From the NCBI GenBank assembly GCA_022844105.1, contig JALHMJ010000003.1:282527-325815 (forward strand): DNA of 43,289 nt, in the 5' to 3' direction. The notes below the pieces were generated by a model. It was not told the DNA's origin, searched no databases, and saw only the letters and a list, made by a program, of their open reading frames with translations. The position numbers were made by a program, and so were the translations under genes. The DNA is from Hyphomicrobium sp. GTDB taxonomy: Bacteria; Pseudomonadota; Alphaproteobacteria; Rhizobiales; Hyphomicrobiaceae. Shown here one piece after another: positions 1 to 6,629 of the stretch (its first letter is position 1; each line of letters begins with the position of its first letter).

Positions 1-222
1 ATGGTCCGCAAGGCATCGCAAATCGCGTTCGAGGAAGGCTTCGTCAAGGCCGGCGAGGGCCTCGTCATCACCGCGGGTGTCCCGCTCGGCTCGCCGGGTG
101 CCACCAACATGATCCGTCTCGCATTCATCGATGAACACGGTCTGCCCGACGGCCACACGCCGGATGAATTCCCCACCGGCGGCAAGCGGCGCACACCCGC
201 CCACACGAAGATCCCAACCTAA
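1..222 (+). CDS. pyk: Pyruvate kinase, C-terminal end only (5' truncated by window edge)
   Basis: This is the last 73 codons of a gene that begins outside the window. The reading frame contains the block GLVITAGVPLGSPGATNMIR, characteristic of the end of the pyruvate kinase C-terminal (allosteric) domain. Pyruvate kinase converts phosphoenolpyruvate and ADP to pyruvate and ATP in glycolysis. The ATG at position 1 is an internal methionine, not a start. A hydrophilic tail of about 30 residues follows the last conserved strand, longer than in many homologues. The stop at 220-222 runs straight into a repeat cluster, and the next gene is convergent. The family call is secure; the catalytic part cannot be judged because it is not in the window. 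Confidence 0.93.
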   Translation: MVRKASQIAFEEGFVKAGEGLVITAGVPLGSPGATNMIRLAFIDEHGLPDGHTPDEFPTGGKRRTPAHTKIPT

Positions 223-366
223 GTTTCGCGCCATTAAGTTTCGCGCCATCCGGCCGGCTCCGCGCAGCGGTGTCGGATGGCGCCCATACAAATTCCGGCT
301 CCGCGCAGCGGTGTCGGATGGCGCCCATACAAATTCCGGCTCCGCGCAGCGGTGTCGGATGGCGCA
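221..366. repeat. Hairpin-repeat cluster, 41-bp period, between convergent genes
   Basis: The cluster begins with a 15-bp direct duplication (221-235 and 236-250). It continues with a palindrome whose outer arms 243-252 (GCGCCATCCG) and 274-283 (CGGATGGCGC) pair perfectly around an inner stem CCGC/GCGG. The right half then repeats twice more at a 41-bp period (right arms at 315-324 and 356-365), separated by an AT-richer spacer. The central string CCGGCTCC...GGTGTCGGA recurs near 4792, and a close variant recurs at 17693-17843, so this is one member of a dispersed family. It lies between the pyk stop and the TPR gene stop, and could act as a transcription barrier. Confidence 0.8.
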
Positions 367-377
367 AACAAAAAACT

Positions 378-1013
378 TTATATCCCCCGGCCGTCGACAG
401 CGTCCTGCAGTTCTTTCAGCATCTCCTGCGCACCGGGCGAATGCGGGTGCGCCTTGACGAGCGAGCGCACGACATCGAGGGCGGCCTTGTCCTGGCCGAG
501 TGTGCGCAATACCTGCGCCAGCCCTTCCAGTGCGCGGAAGTTTCCAGGATCGAGCGCTAGAACGCGCCGCAGATCGCCGAGCGCCCGGTTGTAGTCGAGC
601 TTGACCACATGCAAATAGGCGCGCCGATTAAAGCCTTCCGGCCATTCCGGATAGAGCTCGGTCACCGCGTCGAGAAACTGCAACGACAGATCGTAGTTCT
701 TTTCCGATGCCGCAAGCAGCGCACGATTGAGCAGCAGCGTCGCGGTCGGGCTGTCGGCCTGCGACCAGACCTGCTCGATGGTGTGCACGATTGGATCGGC
801 CGTGGCCGCGTCGGGCGCTTTGGCAAGTTCGCTGTAAAGCCGCGCCAGCAGCTCGGCTCGCGTCTCGGGTTTGGGGATCTCCCGTCCCAGGGGCTTGGCC
901 GATGGATCGGTCTTCGGCACCGGTGTCGGTGGCACTTGGGTCTGGGCGTCGGCGGCTGCGGCGAACGCGGGGACGGCAAGGGCGGCCAATATGGCGAGTA
1001 AGAATTTGCGCAT
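378..1013 (-). CDS. Secreted tetratricopeptide repeat (TPR) protein
   Basis: A 211-residue protein. Residues 1-23 (MRKFLLAILAALAVPAFAAA...) form a signal peptide, so the protein is probably periplasmic. After a proline-rich linker, helices from about residue 60 to 200 show TPR spacing, for example LEGLAQVLRTLGQDKAALDV and YPEWPEGFNRRAYLHVVKLD. TPRs are protein-protein interaction scaffolds; no catalytic residue is visible and no partner can be named. It is convergent with pyk and follows rpmJ on the same strand with a 107-bp gap. The ATG at 1011-1013 is the natural start because it opens directly into the signal peptide. The TPR call is firm and the role unknown. Confidence 0.85.
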   Translation of the reverse strand: MRKFLLAILAALAVPAFAAAADAQTQVPPTPVPKTDPSAKPLGREIPKPETRAELLARLYSELAKAPDAATADPIVHTIEQVWSQADSPTATLLLNRALLAASEKNYDLSLQFLDAVTELYPEWPEGFNRRAYLHVVKLDYNRALGDLRRVLALDPGNFRALEGLAQVLRTLGQDKAALDVVRSLVKAHPHSPGAQEMLKELQDAVDGRGI

Positions 1014-1120
1014 CGGTCGATAATAGCCTGCCCGATCCGCCGGATAAAGCCTGCTCCAAAGAGCAACGGCCCCCGACGCAAATGCTCCGGAGGCCGCGGA
1101 CAGGCGTCAGATCGAAGGGA

Positions 1121-1246
1121 TCAACCCTGGCGGGCCTTGAAGCGGCGCTGGGTCTTGTTGATCACGTAAACGCGGCCCTTGCGACGCACGATGCGGTTGT
1201 CGCGATGGCGCGCGCGAAGGGACTTCAGGGAATTGCGAACTTTCAT
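1121..1246 (-). CDS. rpmJ: Ribosomal protein bL36, cysteine-free (YkgO-like) form
   Basis: A 41-residue basic protein, [20 protein letters not shown] followed by [21 protein letters not shown]. The start, conserved basic pattern and length match the long form of large-subunit protein bL36. The Cys-Cys-Cys-His zinc ribbon of the classical form is absent: no cysteine occurs anywhere. This is the zinc-independent C-minus type, which in many Alphaproteobacteria is the only L36. The open frame extends upstream to 1381, but family alignment places the start at the ATG at 1244-1246. No strong Shine-Dalgarno sequence is visible. A perfect 9-bp hairpin (1292-1300 with 1304-1312) lies in the upstream leader on this strand. 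Confidence 0.95.
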   Translation of the reverse strand: MKVRNSLKSLRARHRDNRIVRRKGRVYVINKTQRRFKARQG

Positions 1247-1478
1247 GGCGAAACACTCGATTTGAACGGCCCGGATGAAACGTGCGGGATGCCGAACCGG
1301 AGGCCGGTTCGGATCGCCCAAGTCATCGAGCGCGGGAAAAGTCGAGCGGAACCTAGTCGGGGCCGCAAGCCGTGTCAACAAACAGGGGGAAACCCACGAC
1401 AGAAAAGTACGAGGTGGCCGAATTATGCCTGAGACACAAGTAAAAGGTGCAGGACCAAGGCGTTCAAATACTTGGAAA

Positions 1479-1553
1479 TGGTGGGCGCTAGAGGGATCGA
1501 ACCTCTGACCCCTTCCATGTCAAGGAAGTGCTCTACCGCTGAGCTAAGCGCCC
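1479..1553 (-). tRNA. tRNA-Val (anticodon GAC)
   Basis: Read on the minus strand, the 75 nt fold into a complete cloverleaf. The acceptor stem is GGGCGCT/AGCGCCC, the D-arm GCTC/GAGC, and the anticodon arm CTTCC/GGAAG around loop TTGACAT. The T-arm is AGAGG/CCTCT with loop TTCGATC, and the 3' CCA is encoded. The loop gives anticodon GAC, decoding GUC and GUU valine codons. It lies between cpdR and rpmJ on the same strand. No flanking direct repeat suggesting element integration was seen. Confidence 0.97.
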
Positions 1554-1670
1554 TGTCTTGGCCGCGCCGGGCCGGACGCGGAGGCCCCGTATATCGACAA
1601 TGGGGATTTGAGGCAAGCGGCCTTAAAAGCCGGCGGTGGCGCCGTTCTGACGCGCGCCGACGAGTGGTCC

Positions 1671-2057
1671 CTAGTCCTCGAGCAGCCGCTCGACTTCCCG
1701 CACCAGATCTTTGAGGTGGAAGGGTTTTGACAGAACGCGCGCGTCCTTGGGACCCTGGTGCTCGCTGTTGAGGACCACGGCGGCGAACCCGGTGATAAAC
1801 ATGATCTTGAGGTCGGGATCGATTTCACTGGCCCGCCGAGCGAGCTCAATGCCATCCATCCTGGGCATCACGATATCGGTCAAAAGCAGGGTGAACGGTT
1901 CCCGTTCGAGCCGCTCCAGCGCCTCGACGCCGTTGGCGAATCCGATGACGTCATAGCCGGCGCGCGCAAGCGCACGCTCCAGAAAAGCCCGCATGCTGTC
2001 GTCATCCTCAGCGACGAGGATACGGTGAACGGGAACGCGAGATGGACTAATCGACAT
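1671..2057 (-). CDS. cpdR: Single-domain response regulator CpdR
   Basis: A 128-residue stand-alone receiver domain with no output domain. The acidic pocket is E17-D18-D19, the phospho-acceptor is D61 in LLLTDIVMP, T89 follows in FITGFAAV, and K111 sits in LSKPFHLKDL. The wording from TLLLTDIVMPRMDGIELARR to the KPFHL motif is characteristic of CpdR. In Caulobacter, unphosphorylated CpdR localises ClpXP to the pole and primes degradation of cell-cycle substrates, and the CckA-ChpT relay phosphorylates it. It neighbours tRNA-Val downstream and a divergent N-formylglutamate amidohydrolase upstream. The N-terminus is a few residues longer than the usual CpdR, so the start could lie slightly inside. 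Confidence 0.94.
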   Translation of the reverse strand: MSISPSRVPVHRILVAEDDDSMRAFLERALARAGYDVIGFANGVEALERLEREPFTLLLTDIVMPRMDGIELARRASEIDPDLKIMFITGFAAVVLNSEHQGPKDARVLSKPFHLKDLVREVERLLED

Positions 2058-2422
2058 GGATGACTTTGCAACCGGCGGATCGGAGGGGCCAATTTAGAGC
2101 AGGCGAGAGGTGATGCCAGTCGAATCTGACTCTACTTTGGTAAATCTACAATGAAGGTGTAGAAGTGCCTCATGCGCGTTCCGCAAGTCAATGCCGCGGT
2201 CAATGCGGCCGTTCGGCGGATGATGAAGTGTTGACCGCCGGCAAACGAGCGTGGACATCGCGCCGCCGGATGGGCAGAGTAACACTGGAAGCAGCGCAGC
2301 AATTTCCATGTCGCCTGCAACTGTTTTGCGAGCCGTTGGATTTTGCCTAAAGCGCTCAACGGACGCGGCGCTGCAAAGCATCAGCTCCAGTAAGATTCGC
2401 GCAGGGAAGGATCGACACGGCG
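2058..2422. other. Divergent intergenic region, no gene seen
   Basis: These 365 bp separate cpdR (minus) from the amidohydrolase (plus) and must hold the promoters of both. A TTGACC box near 2231 could be a plus-strand -35 element, but no convincing -10 follows at the right spacing. The short open frames here have no codon bias or recognisable product. Confidence 0.5.
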
Positions 2423-3322
2423 ATGGCTTCGGCCGAGGAGCTTTCAATCCGGGAAGAGTTGACGCCGCCTTTCGAAGTGCGCGAACCGCTCGGCGACCTG
2501 ACGCCGTTTGTCTTCTGCTCTCCCCATTCCGGACGGATCTATCCGCGCCATTTCTTGTCTCTGTCGCGGCTTGGTGCGACGGCATTACGCCGTTCGGAAG
2601 ACTGTTATGTCGATGAATTGTTCATCCGCGGCGCATCGCGCGGCGCCACGCTGCTGTCGGCGCGTTTCCCAAGGGCCTACCTCGACGTCAACCGCGAGCC
2701 CTTTGAACTTGATCCGGAATTGTTTGTCGAACCATTGCCGGATTGGGCCAATGCGCGCTCCGTGCGTGTCGCTGGTGGCCTGGGCACCATCGCGCGCATC
2801 GTCTCCGATGGCGAAGAAATCTACGATGGCCCGCTGTCGCTCGCCGATGCCTTGCTGCGCATAGAGTTACTGCACAAGCCGTTTCACGCGGTGCTGCGAG
2901 GCCTGATCGAACGGGCGCAGCGAAATTTTGGCTTCGCGGTCCTCATCGATTGCCACTCCATGCCGTCCGCCCACATGGCCCATGCCGGTGTGCAGCGGCC
3001 CGACTTTGTGATTGGCGATCGCTTTGGAACGTCATGCGATGTGCGTCTGACGAAGCTGATCCGCTCCAGTCTCACCGAACTGGGTTATGAAGCTCAGCTT
3101 AACCGGCCCTATGCCGGCGGCTACATCACCGAACATTACGGGCGGCCGCACCGAGGTGTGCACGCGGTGCAATTGGAGATCAACCGCGGGCTTTACATGA
3201 ATGAGCGGACGCTGGAGAAAACCCCGCGTTTTCTGTCGCTCGAACGCGATTTGCTGCGTTTTTCACGCCAACTGTTTGCCGACGCGCCGGTAACCCTCGA
3301 GCGCCGCAGCGCCGCAGAATAA
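2423..3322 (+). CDS. N-formylglutamate amidohydrolase family protein
   Basis: A 299-residue cytosolic hydrolase of the FGase family (PF05013), which releases formate from N-formyl-L-glutamate or related N-acyl amino acids. Diagnostic blocks are FCSPHSGRIYP near residue 32, LDVNREPFELDP near 90, VLIDCHSMPS with D176 and H178 as likely zinc ligands, GGYITEHYG, and HAVQLEINRGLYM. A GGGAAGG ribosome-binding site at 2404-2410 supports the ATG at 2423. No hut (histidine-degradation) genes are nearby, so a role in the histidine utilisation pathway is not supported. Pairing with cpdR is common in the order, which may reflect old synteny rather than function. The substrate is uncertain. Confidence 0.9.
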   Translation: MASAEELSIREELTPPFEVREPLGDLTPFVFCSPHSGRIYPRHFLSLSRLGATALRRSEDCYVDELFIRGASRGATLLSARFPRAYLDVNREPFELDPELFVEPLPDWANARSVRVAGGLGTIARIVSDGEEIYDGPLSLADALLRIELLHKPFHAVLRGLIERAQRNFGFAVLIDCHSMPSAHMAHAGVQRPDFVIGDRFGTSCDVRLTKLIRSSLTELGYEAQLNRPYAGGYITEHYGRPHRGVHAVQLEINRGLYMNERTLEKTPRFLSLERDLLRFSRQLFADAPVTLERRSAAE

Positions 3323-3354
3323 CGTGCGGTCGGCTTACCTCTCGTTGCTCCGAT

Positions 3355-3444
3355 AAAAAAAGGGCCATCCGCAAGGGATGGCCCAAGTCTAGGGAGGAAA
3401 CGCCCGAGAGGGCTGCAAGAGGACGAGCACGCTCGCCGTTGCAT
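3355..3444 (-). ncRNA. mmgR: MmgR/suhB-type small RNA, copy 1
   Basis: On the minus strand the unit reads 5' to 3' as follows. A small hairpin CGAGC/GCTCG comes first, then a GCCC/GGGC stem. Next is the single-stranded block GGGCGTTTCCTCCCTAGACT, and last a perfect 9-bp terminator stem (3362-3370 with 3376-3384) followed by seven T (3355-3361). The accessible TTTCCTCCC is an anti-Shine-Dalgarno motif, as in the MmgR (suhB, alpha-r8) sRNA family of rhizobia. A candidate promoter has TTGAGT, then 17 nt, then TAGTTT (3451-3456), which puts the 5' end near 3444; that end is approximate. In Sinorhizobium MmgR limits polyhydroxybutyrate accumulation; the target here is unknown. Confidence 0.82.
3362..3384 (-). 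terminator. Rho-independent terminator of sRNA copy 1
   Basis: Arms GGGCCATCC and GGATGGCCC pair perfectly around a 5-nt loop, and seven T follow on the minus strand. The hairpin also lies just after the amidohydrolase stop and could stop plus-strand transcription, though without a U-tract in that direction. Confidence 0.85.
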
Positions 3445-3664
3445 GAGAGGAAACTAATGGTGCGCCGCAAAAAACTCAACTGCGAAAAACGCAGAGCTGG
3501 TCTTCAGCCCAGGATTAACGCCGGGAGTGTGTTGAATTTGCTTATCAATTGAAAGCGTCGAAGCTCACGGAGCGCGGAATGGCCGTGTTGCGTCGCGACA
3601 TGCTGCCGCAAATATCCTGCTGGCTGAGGCAGTTTACCCTGCCCTTTGCACAACCGTCGCTCAT

Positions 3665-3756
3665 AAAAAGAGGCCGTTCGTGCATTACGAACGGCCCAAG
3701 TCTAGGGAGGAAACGCCCAGAGTGGGCTTGTGAAAGGCCGGAAGTGCAGCCGACCT
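3665..3756 (-). ncRNA. mmgR: MmgR/suhB-type small RNA, copy 2
   Basis: A second unit with the same architecture as the copy about 310 bp away. The identical 21-bp core (3698-3718) contains TTTCCTCCCTAGACTT on the minus strand, preceded by a GCCC/GGGC stem. A perfect 10-bp terminator stem (3672-3681 with 3687-3696) follows and ends in CTTTTT. The terminator stem sequence differs entirely from copy 1 while pairing is kept, so the stem is under structural constraint. A possible -10 element (TATTGA, 3763-3768) sets the 5' end near 3756, with no good -35. It lies about 200 bp upstream of a SuhB-family gene on the opposite strand, the context that gave the Rfam suhB motif its name. Confidence 0.8.
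3672..3696 (-). terminator. Rho-independent terminator of sRNA copy 2
   Basis: A 10-bp perfect stem, GGCCGTTCGT with ACGAACGGCC, with a 5-nt loop and a TCTTTTT tail on the minus strand (3665-3671). Confidence 0.83.
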
Positions 3757-3958
3757 GTCACATCAATAACGATGCCCCTGTTCGCCGGGAGCAGCAACAC
3801 GGCACAGTGACAGTGCCTAATATTCCATCCACAAGCGGCCTATGAACCACAGTCAACAAAAAATCCCATCAAGCTGAGGGGGTTGTCAATGTCGGTGCTG
3901 TTGCTCATGGTGCCTCGCGTTGGTCGTTCATACATCACGATTCCTTGAGGCCTCGTCC

Positions 3959-4771
3959 GTGCCGGCTCATACCGATCCCTTCAATGCAAAATTCGTTGCC
4001 TGCGCGCATGCGCTCGCCGACCGGGCCGCGGCGGTGACGCTGCCCCATTTTCGCGTGCCGATCGTGGTCGACAATAAGGACGGGGACGGCGGCTTCGACC
4101 CGGTCACCATTGCCGATCGCGCCGCCGAGGAAGCCATTGCCGCGCATTTGTCATTCCAGTTTCCCGAACACGGCCTTGAGGGCGAGGAGTTCGGTACGAC
4201 CCGCCCGGATGCCCGTTACCGCTGGGTCGTGGACCCAATAGACGGCACCCGGGCTTTCATCACCGGGTCCCCCATGTGGGGGACGTTGATCGGCCTGTTG
4301 GACGGGGCCGATCCGATCGTCGGGCTCATGGACCAGCCTTATACCGGCGAACGGTTCTGGTCGGACGGCGAGCGTAGTTTCGCAAGCCGGAACGGCAGCG
4401 CCGCCCAGCCAATGCGCACCCGCGCCTGTCCGGACGTGGCCTCCGCCGTTCTGATGACCACCGATCCGCTGTTGTTCAAGCCCGGCAACGAACGAATGGC
4501 TTTTGAGAACCTGCGCAGCAAGGTGCGGCTGACCCGCTACGGCGGCGATTGCTATGCCTATGCGCTGCTCGCATCCGGGTTTGTCGACGTGATCGTCGAA
4601 AGCGGTTTGAAGCCCTACGACATTGTCGCATTGATCCCGATCGTGGAGGCGGCGGGCGGCCGCCTGACCGAATGGACCGGCGGTTCTGCCGCAAAGGGCG
4701 GCCGTATCGTTGCCACCGGCGACCCCCGTCTCCACGATCAGATCCTGACCGAACTCAACCGCACAATCTAA
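3959..4771 (+). CDS. hisN: Histidinol-phosphatase, inositol monophosphatase (SuhB) family
   Basis: About 270 residues of the IMPase fold, a cytosolic Mg-dependent phosphatase. Metal ligands are visible: E76-E77 in LEGEEFG, D92 and D95 in VVDPIDGTRAF, and the late aspartate in GLKPYDIVALIP. The wording (DGGFDPVTIADRAAEEAI, GSPMWGTLIGLLDG) matches the HisN branch, which makes histidinol from histidinol-phosphate, more than inositol-phosphatase SuhB proper. The open frame can start at TTG 3920, but GTG 3959 has GAGG eight bases upstream and fits family length. No other his gene is near. It is convergent with an alpha/beta hydrolase, with a hairpin repeat between. The exact substrate is inferred. 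Confidence 0.86.
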   Translation: MPAHTDPFNAKFVACAHALADRAAAVTLPHFRVPIVVDNKDGDGGFDPVTIADRAAEEAIAAHLSFQFPEHGLEGEEFGTTRPDARYRWVVDPIDGTRAFITGSPMWGTLIGLLDGADPIVGLMDQPYTGERFWSDGERSFASRNGSAAQPMRTRACPDVASAVLMTTDPLLFKPGNERMAFENLRSKVRLTRYGGDCYAYALLASGFVDVIVESGLKPYDIVALIPIVEAAGGRLTEWTGGSAAKGGRIVATGDPRLHDQILTELNRTI

Positions 4772-4860
4772 CCGCCGTGTCCGACTCCCGTGCCGCGTCC
4801 GGCCGGCTCCCTGGAAGGGAGTCGGACGCGGCAAATCAAAGAATCGTCGGACGCGGCCAA
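4772..4860. repeat. Hairpin repeat between convergent genes (family member)
   Basis: Arms GCCGCGTCCG (4792-4801) and CGGACGCGGC (4823-4832) pair perfectly. Inside, CTCCCT/AGGGAG forms a second stem over a GGA loop. Partial copies flank it: GTGTCCGACTCCCG before and CGTCGGACGCGGCC (4845-4858) after. The core belongs to the same family as the clusters at 221-366 and 17693-17880. It sits between the hisN stop and the stop of the opposing hydrolase, and may act as a bidirectional transcription barrier; it lacks a U-tract. Confidence 0.82.
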
Positions 4861-5820
4861 CTAAGAAACAGCCTTTTGCTCGACGCCCATGTAGGCGTCG
4901 AAGGCGGCCCAGAATCGCATGCGCACCGGATCGTTTTCCTGCAGGATCTCGTGTTTTGATCCCGGTAATCGCACGAGCCCGCCAACTTTTAATTGCACCG
5001 CGAAATCTTCCGCCGCCCGGCTATCAACGATGCGGTCGGCGCCCGCCGCAAAGACGAGCAGCGGGACCTGCACCCGTTTCGGACACCCCGGTTCCTGCAG
5101 TTCGGCCATTGCCCTGAGCGCCGCCCGTACCCAGCCAACGGTCGGCGAGCCGATCGCCAGCCCCGGTGCGACTTCCAGCACGCCCGCCATCCGCTGCCAG
5201 CGTTCACGATCCGACGTCAAGTCGTTGCCGTCGAACACAGTCTGATCCGGCATGATCTTATGGCCGCCGGGAATGAACGAACGCGAAAATCCCAACGCCG
5301 CCAATTCTGCATAGGCTCGCACGAGCGATGCGGGATAGACCAGTTTCTCGGCCGAAAAGGCAATCATCGGCGCCGTCACGACGATGCGATCGAACCAGGA
5401 ACCCGGCTTGATGGAGTTGCGCATGACAATCGCGCCGCCCATGGAATGTCCAAGCGCGGTGTACGGCGGCGGACAGTCGGGCAGCACGATGTCTTTCATG
5501 AACCGCCGCAAATCTTGATCGTACTCCGCAAAATCGTTGATGTGCCCTTTGCGCGGATCATCGAGCATCCGCTCCGATCCGCCCTGGCCGCGCCAGTCGA
5601 GGATCGCGACGGCAAAGCCGCGGCGGCGCAACTCGGCCACCACCTCGAAATACTTTTCGATGAACTCGCCGCGTCCGGGGCTGATGAAAACGGTCCCCCG
5701 CCGCGGGCCGCGGGTCGCCGACCAGCGGGCAAAGCGCAGGCGTGCACCGTCATCCGCCGTGAGGAGACCGGTCACGGCCCCCGTCGGCACCGGATTGCGC
5801 GCGATTGTCACGAGCTGCAT
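4861..5820 (-). CDS. Alpha/beta hydrolase, lysophospholipase (PldB)-like
   Basis: A 319-residue serine hydrolase of the S33/hydrolase_4 group. The nucleophile elbow is GHSMGG with S126. Upstream lie the oxyanion-region block FISPGRGEFIEKYFEV and the strand VAILDWRGQGGSERML. The acid D in LLVFAAGADRIVD and the histidine in LPGSKHEILQE complete the triad. No signal peptide is visible, so it is probably cytosolic or peripheral. PldB-like enzymes hydrolyse lysophospholipids or monoacylglycerols; the true substrate cannot be read from sequence. It is convergent with hisN, and the next gene upstream (hsp20) is divergent. Confidence 0.87.
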   Translation of the reverse strand: MQLVTIARNPVPTGAVTGLLTADDGARLRFARWSATRGPRRGTVFISPGRGEFIEKYFEVVAELRRRGFAVAILDWRGQGGSERMLDDPRKGHINDFAEYDQDLRRFMKDIVLPDCPPPYTALGHSMGGAIVMRNSIKPGSWFDRIVVTAPMIAFSAEKLVYPASLVRAYAELAALGFSRSFIPGGHKIMPDQTVFDGNDLTSDRERWQRMAGVLEVAPGLAIGSPTVGWVRAALRAMAELQEPGCPKRVQVPLLVFAAGADRIVDSRAAEDFAVQLKVGGLVRLPGSKHEILQENDPVRMRFWAAFDAYMGVEQKAVS

Positions 5821-5990
5821 GCGTTAGCAGGTCCTTGTCTGGTCGAATGCGCCGTCTTGTCGAAAGCCCGTCGCCGTCTGCTACCGGCGAGCCCGTAAGC
5901 TGTCACCAGCATGAACTCAAATCGGCGGATCAAAATAACATTCTCCGCGCTGGCAATAAATCGCTCCGTCTCAGGGCGCGTACGAACCCC

Positions 5991-6018
5991 CTTGAATGGC
6001 ACCGACGGCCACCTAGAT
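5991..6018 (+). promoter_or_regulatory. Candidate RpoH (sigma-32) promoter of hsp20
   Basis: CTTGAA at 5991-5996 and CCTAGAT at 6012-6018, about 15-16 bp apart, resemble the alphaproteobacterial heat-shock promoter (CTTGAA-type -35 with a C-rich -10). Transcription would begin near 6025, at the first hairpin of the ROSE leader. The inference is strengthened by that match of coordinates. Confidence 0.6.
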
Positions 6019-6022
6019 CATG

Positions 6023-6113
6023 AGTTGCCCGGCCATGTTGGCGGGCAACTTGACGATCGGCTCAGCCCATGATGGGAGAGCCGCCCACATGTCGCTTCTG
6101 ATGGAGGATATGT
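6023..6113 (+). promoter_or_regulatory. ROSE-type RNA thermometer in the hsp20 leader
   Basis: Three successive hairpins lead to the start codon. The first is a perfect 9-bp stem (6023-6031 with 6042-6050). The second has GGCTC/GAGCC plus CCC/GGG (6059-6082). The third (6087-6113) pairs ACAT with ATGT and buries the Shine-Dalgarno GGAGGA (6103-6108) against TCGCT (6092-6096). The U(U/C)GCU element with a bulged G opposite the Shine-Dalgarno sequence is the hallmark of ROSE elements, which block translation of small heat-shock genes until the helix melts. Fold and motif are seen directly; temperature response is inferred from the family. Confidence 0.85.
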
Positions 6114-6114
6114 C

Positions 6115-6573
6115 ATGCGACACGTTGATTTTTCACCTCTCTACCGCTCCACGATCGGGTTCGATCGCCTCGCCCAGATGCTTGACAGCGGGACGGGCGT
6201 GGATGCGGAAATCACCTATCCGCCCTACAACATCGAACGTCTCGGCGAGAATAGCTACCGCATCAGCATGGCGGTGGCGGGCTTCGTCGAAGAAGAACTG
6301 AAAATCGAACTCAAGGAACAGACGCTGACCGTCAAGGGCGACAAGACGCCCGACGCGGCCGAGCGGCGCTATCTGCACCGCGGCATCGCGGCCCGCTCCT
6401 TTGAGCGCCGCTTCCAGCTCGCCGACCACGTCGAGGTCACGACCGCCAACCTCAAGGATGGCTTGCTCGACATCGACTTGGTGCGCAGTGTCCCAGAGCG
6501 TTTGAAGCCGCGCAGCGTACCGATCGGGTCCAAGGCGGTGACCGGCCACATCGAAGCCAGCGCGGCCGCCTGA
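6115..6573 (+). CDS. Small heat-shock protein, Hsp20/alpha-crystallin (IbpA-like)
   Basis: A 152-residue cytosolic holdase chaperone that binds unfolding proteins under heat stress. The N-terminal arm (DFSPLYRSTIGFDRLAQML) is typical of the bacterial class A type of rhizobia. The alpha-crystallin domain spans about residues 35-130, with PPYNIERLGENSYRISMAVAG, the strands LKIELKEQTLTVKG, the loop RRYLHRGIAARSFERRF, and LKDGLLDIDL. The C-terminal tail carries KPRSVPIG, an I-x-I/V-like oligomerisation motif. Regulation is visible: a candidate sigma-32 promoter and a ROSE thermometer precede the gene, and a hairpin terminator follows. It is a single-gene transcription unit. Confidence 0.95.
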   Translation: MRHVDFSPLYRSTIGFDRLAQMLDSGTGVDAEITYPPYNIERLGENSYRISMAVAGFVEEELKIELKEQTLTVKGDKTPDAAERRYLHRGIAARSFERRFQLADHVEVTTANLKDGLLDIDLVRSVPERLKPRSVPIGSKAVTGHIEASAAA

Positions 6574-6601
6574 CGAGCTTCGCCGATTGCAGGAACCCAG
6601 G

Positions 6602-6629
6602 CGCCGCATCCCCCAGGATGCGGCGTCGT
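6602..6629 (+). terminator. Terminator after hsp20
   Basis: A perfect 10-bp stem, CGCCGCATCC (6602-6611) with GGATGCGGCG (6616-6625), with a CCCCA loop. It is followed by TCGTTGG, a poor U-tract. Position 28 bp after the stop supports the call. Confidence 0.68.

Larger units (their letters stand above)
3323..3958. other. Intergenic region carrying two tandem minus-strand sRNA genes
   Basis: This 636-bp gap contains no supportable protein gene. It holds two homologous sRNA units, annotated separately, that share the 21-bp block at 3385-3405 and 3698-3718. The DNA between them (about 3457-3664) shows nothing recognisable. A plus-strand open frame at 3549-3845 runs antisense through the second sRNA and lacks a ribosome-binding site. 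Confidence 0.6.

Noticed and set aside
1479-1553. tRNA-Val as an integration site for a mobile element
   Set aside because: No integrase, no partial tRNA duplicate and no compositional shift were seen on either side; the flanking genes are conserved core genes.
1570-1581. A remnant of the hairpin-repeat family (CCGCGTCCGGCC on the minus strand) beside tRNA-Val
   Set aside because: Only 12 bases match and no closing arm is present, so chance in GC-rich DNA is a sufficient explanation.
3549-3845. A 98-codon plus-strand open frame in the intergenic region before hisN
   Set aside because: It runs antisense through the second sRNA and its terminator, lacks a ribosome-binding site, and has no recognisable product.
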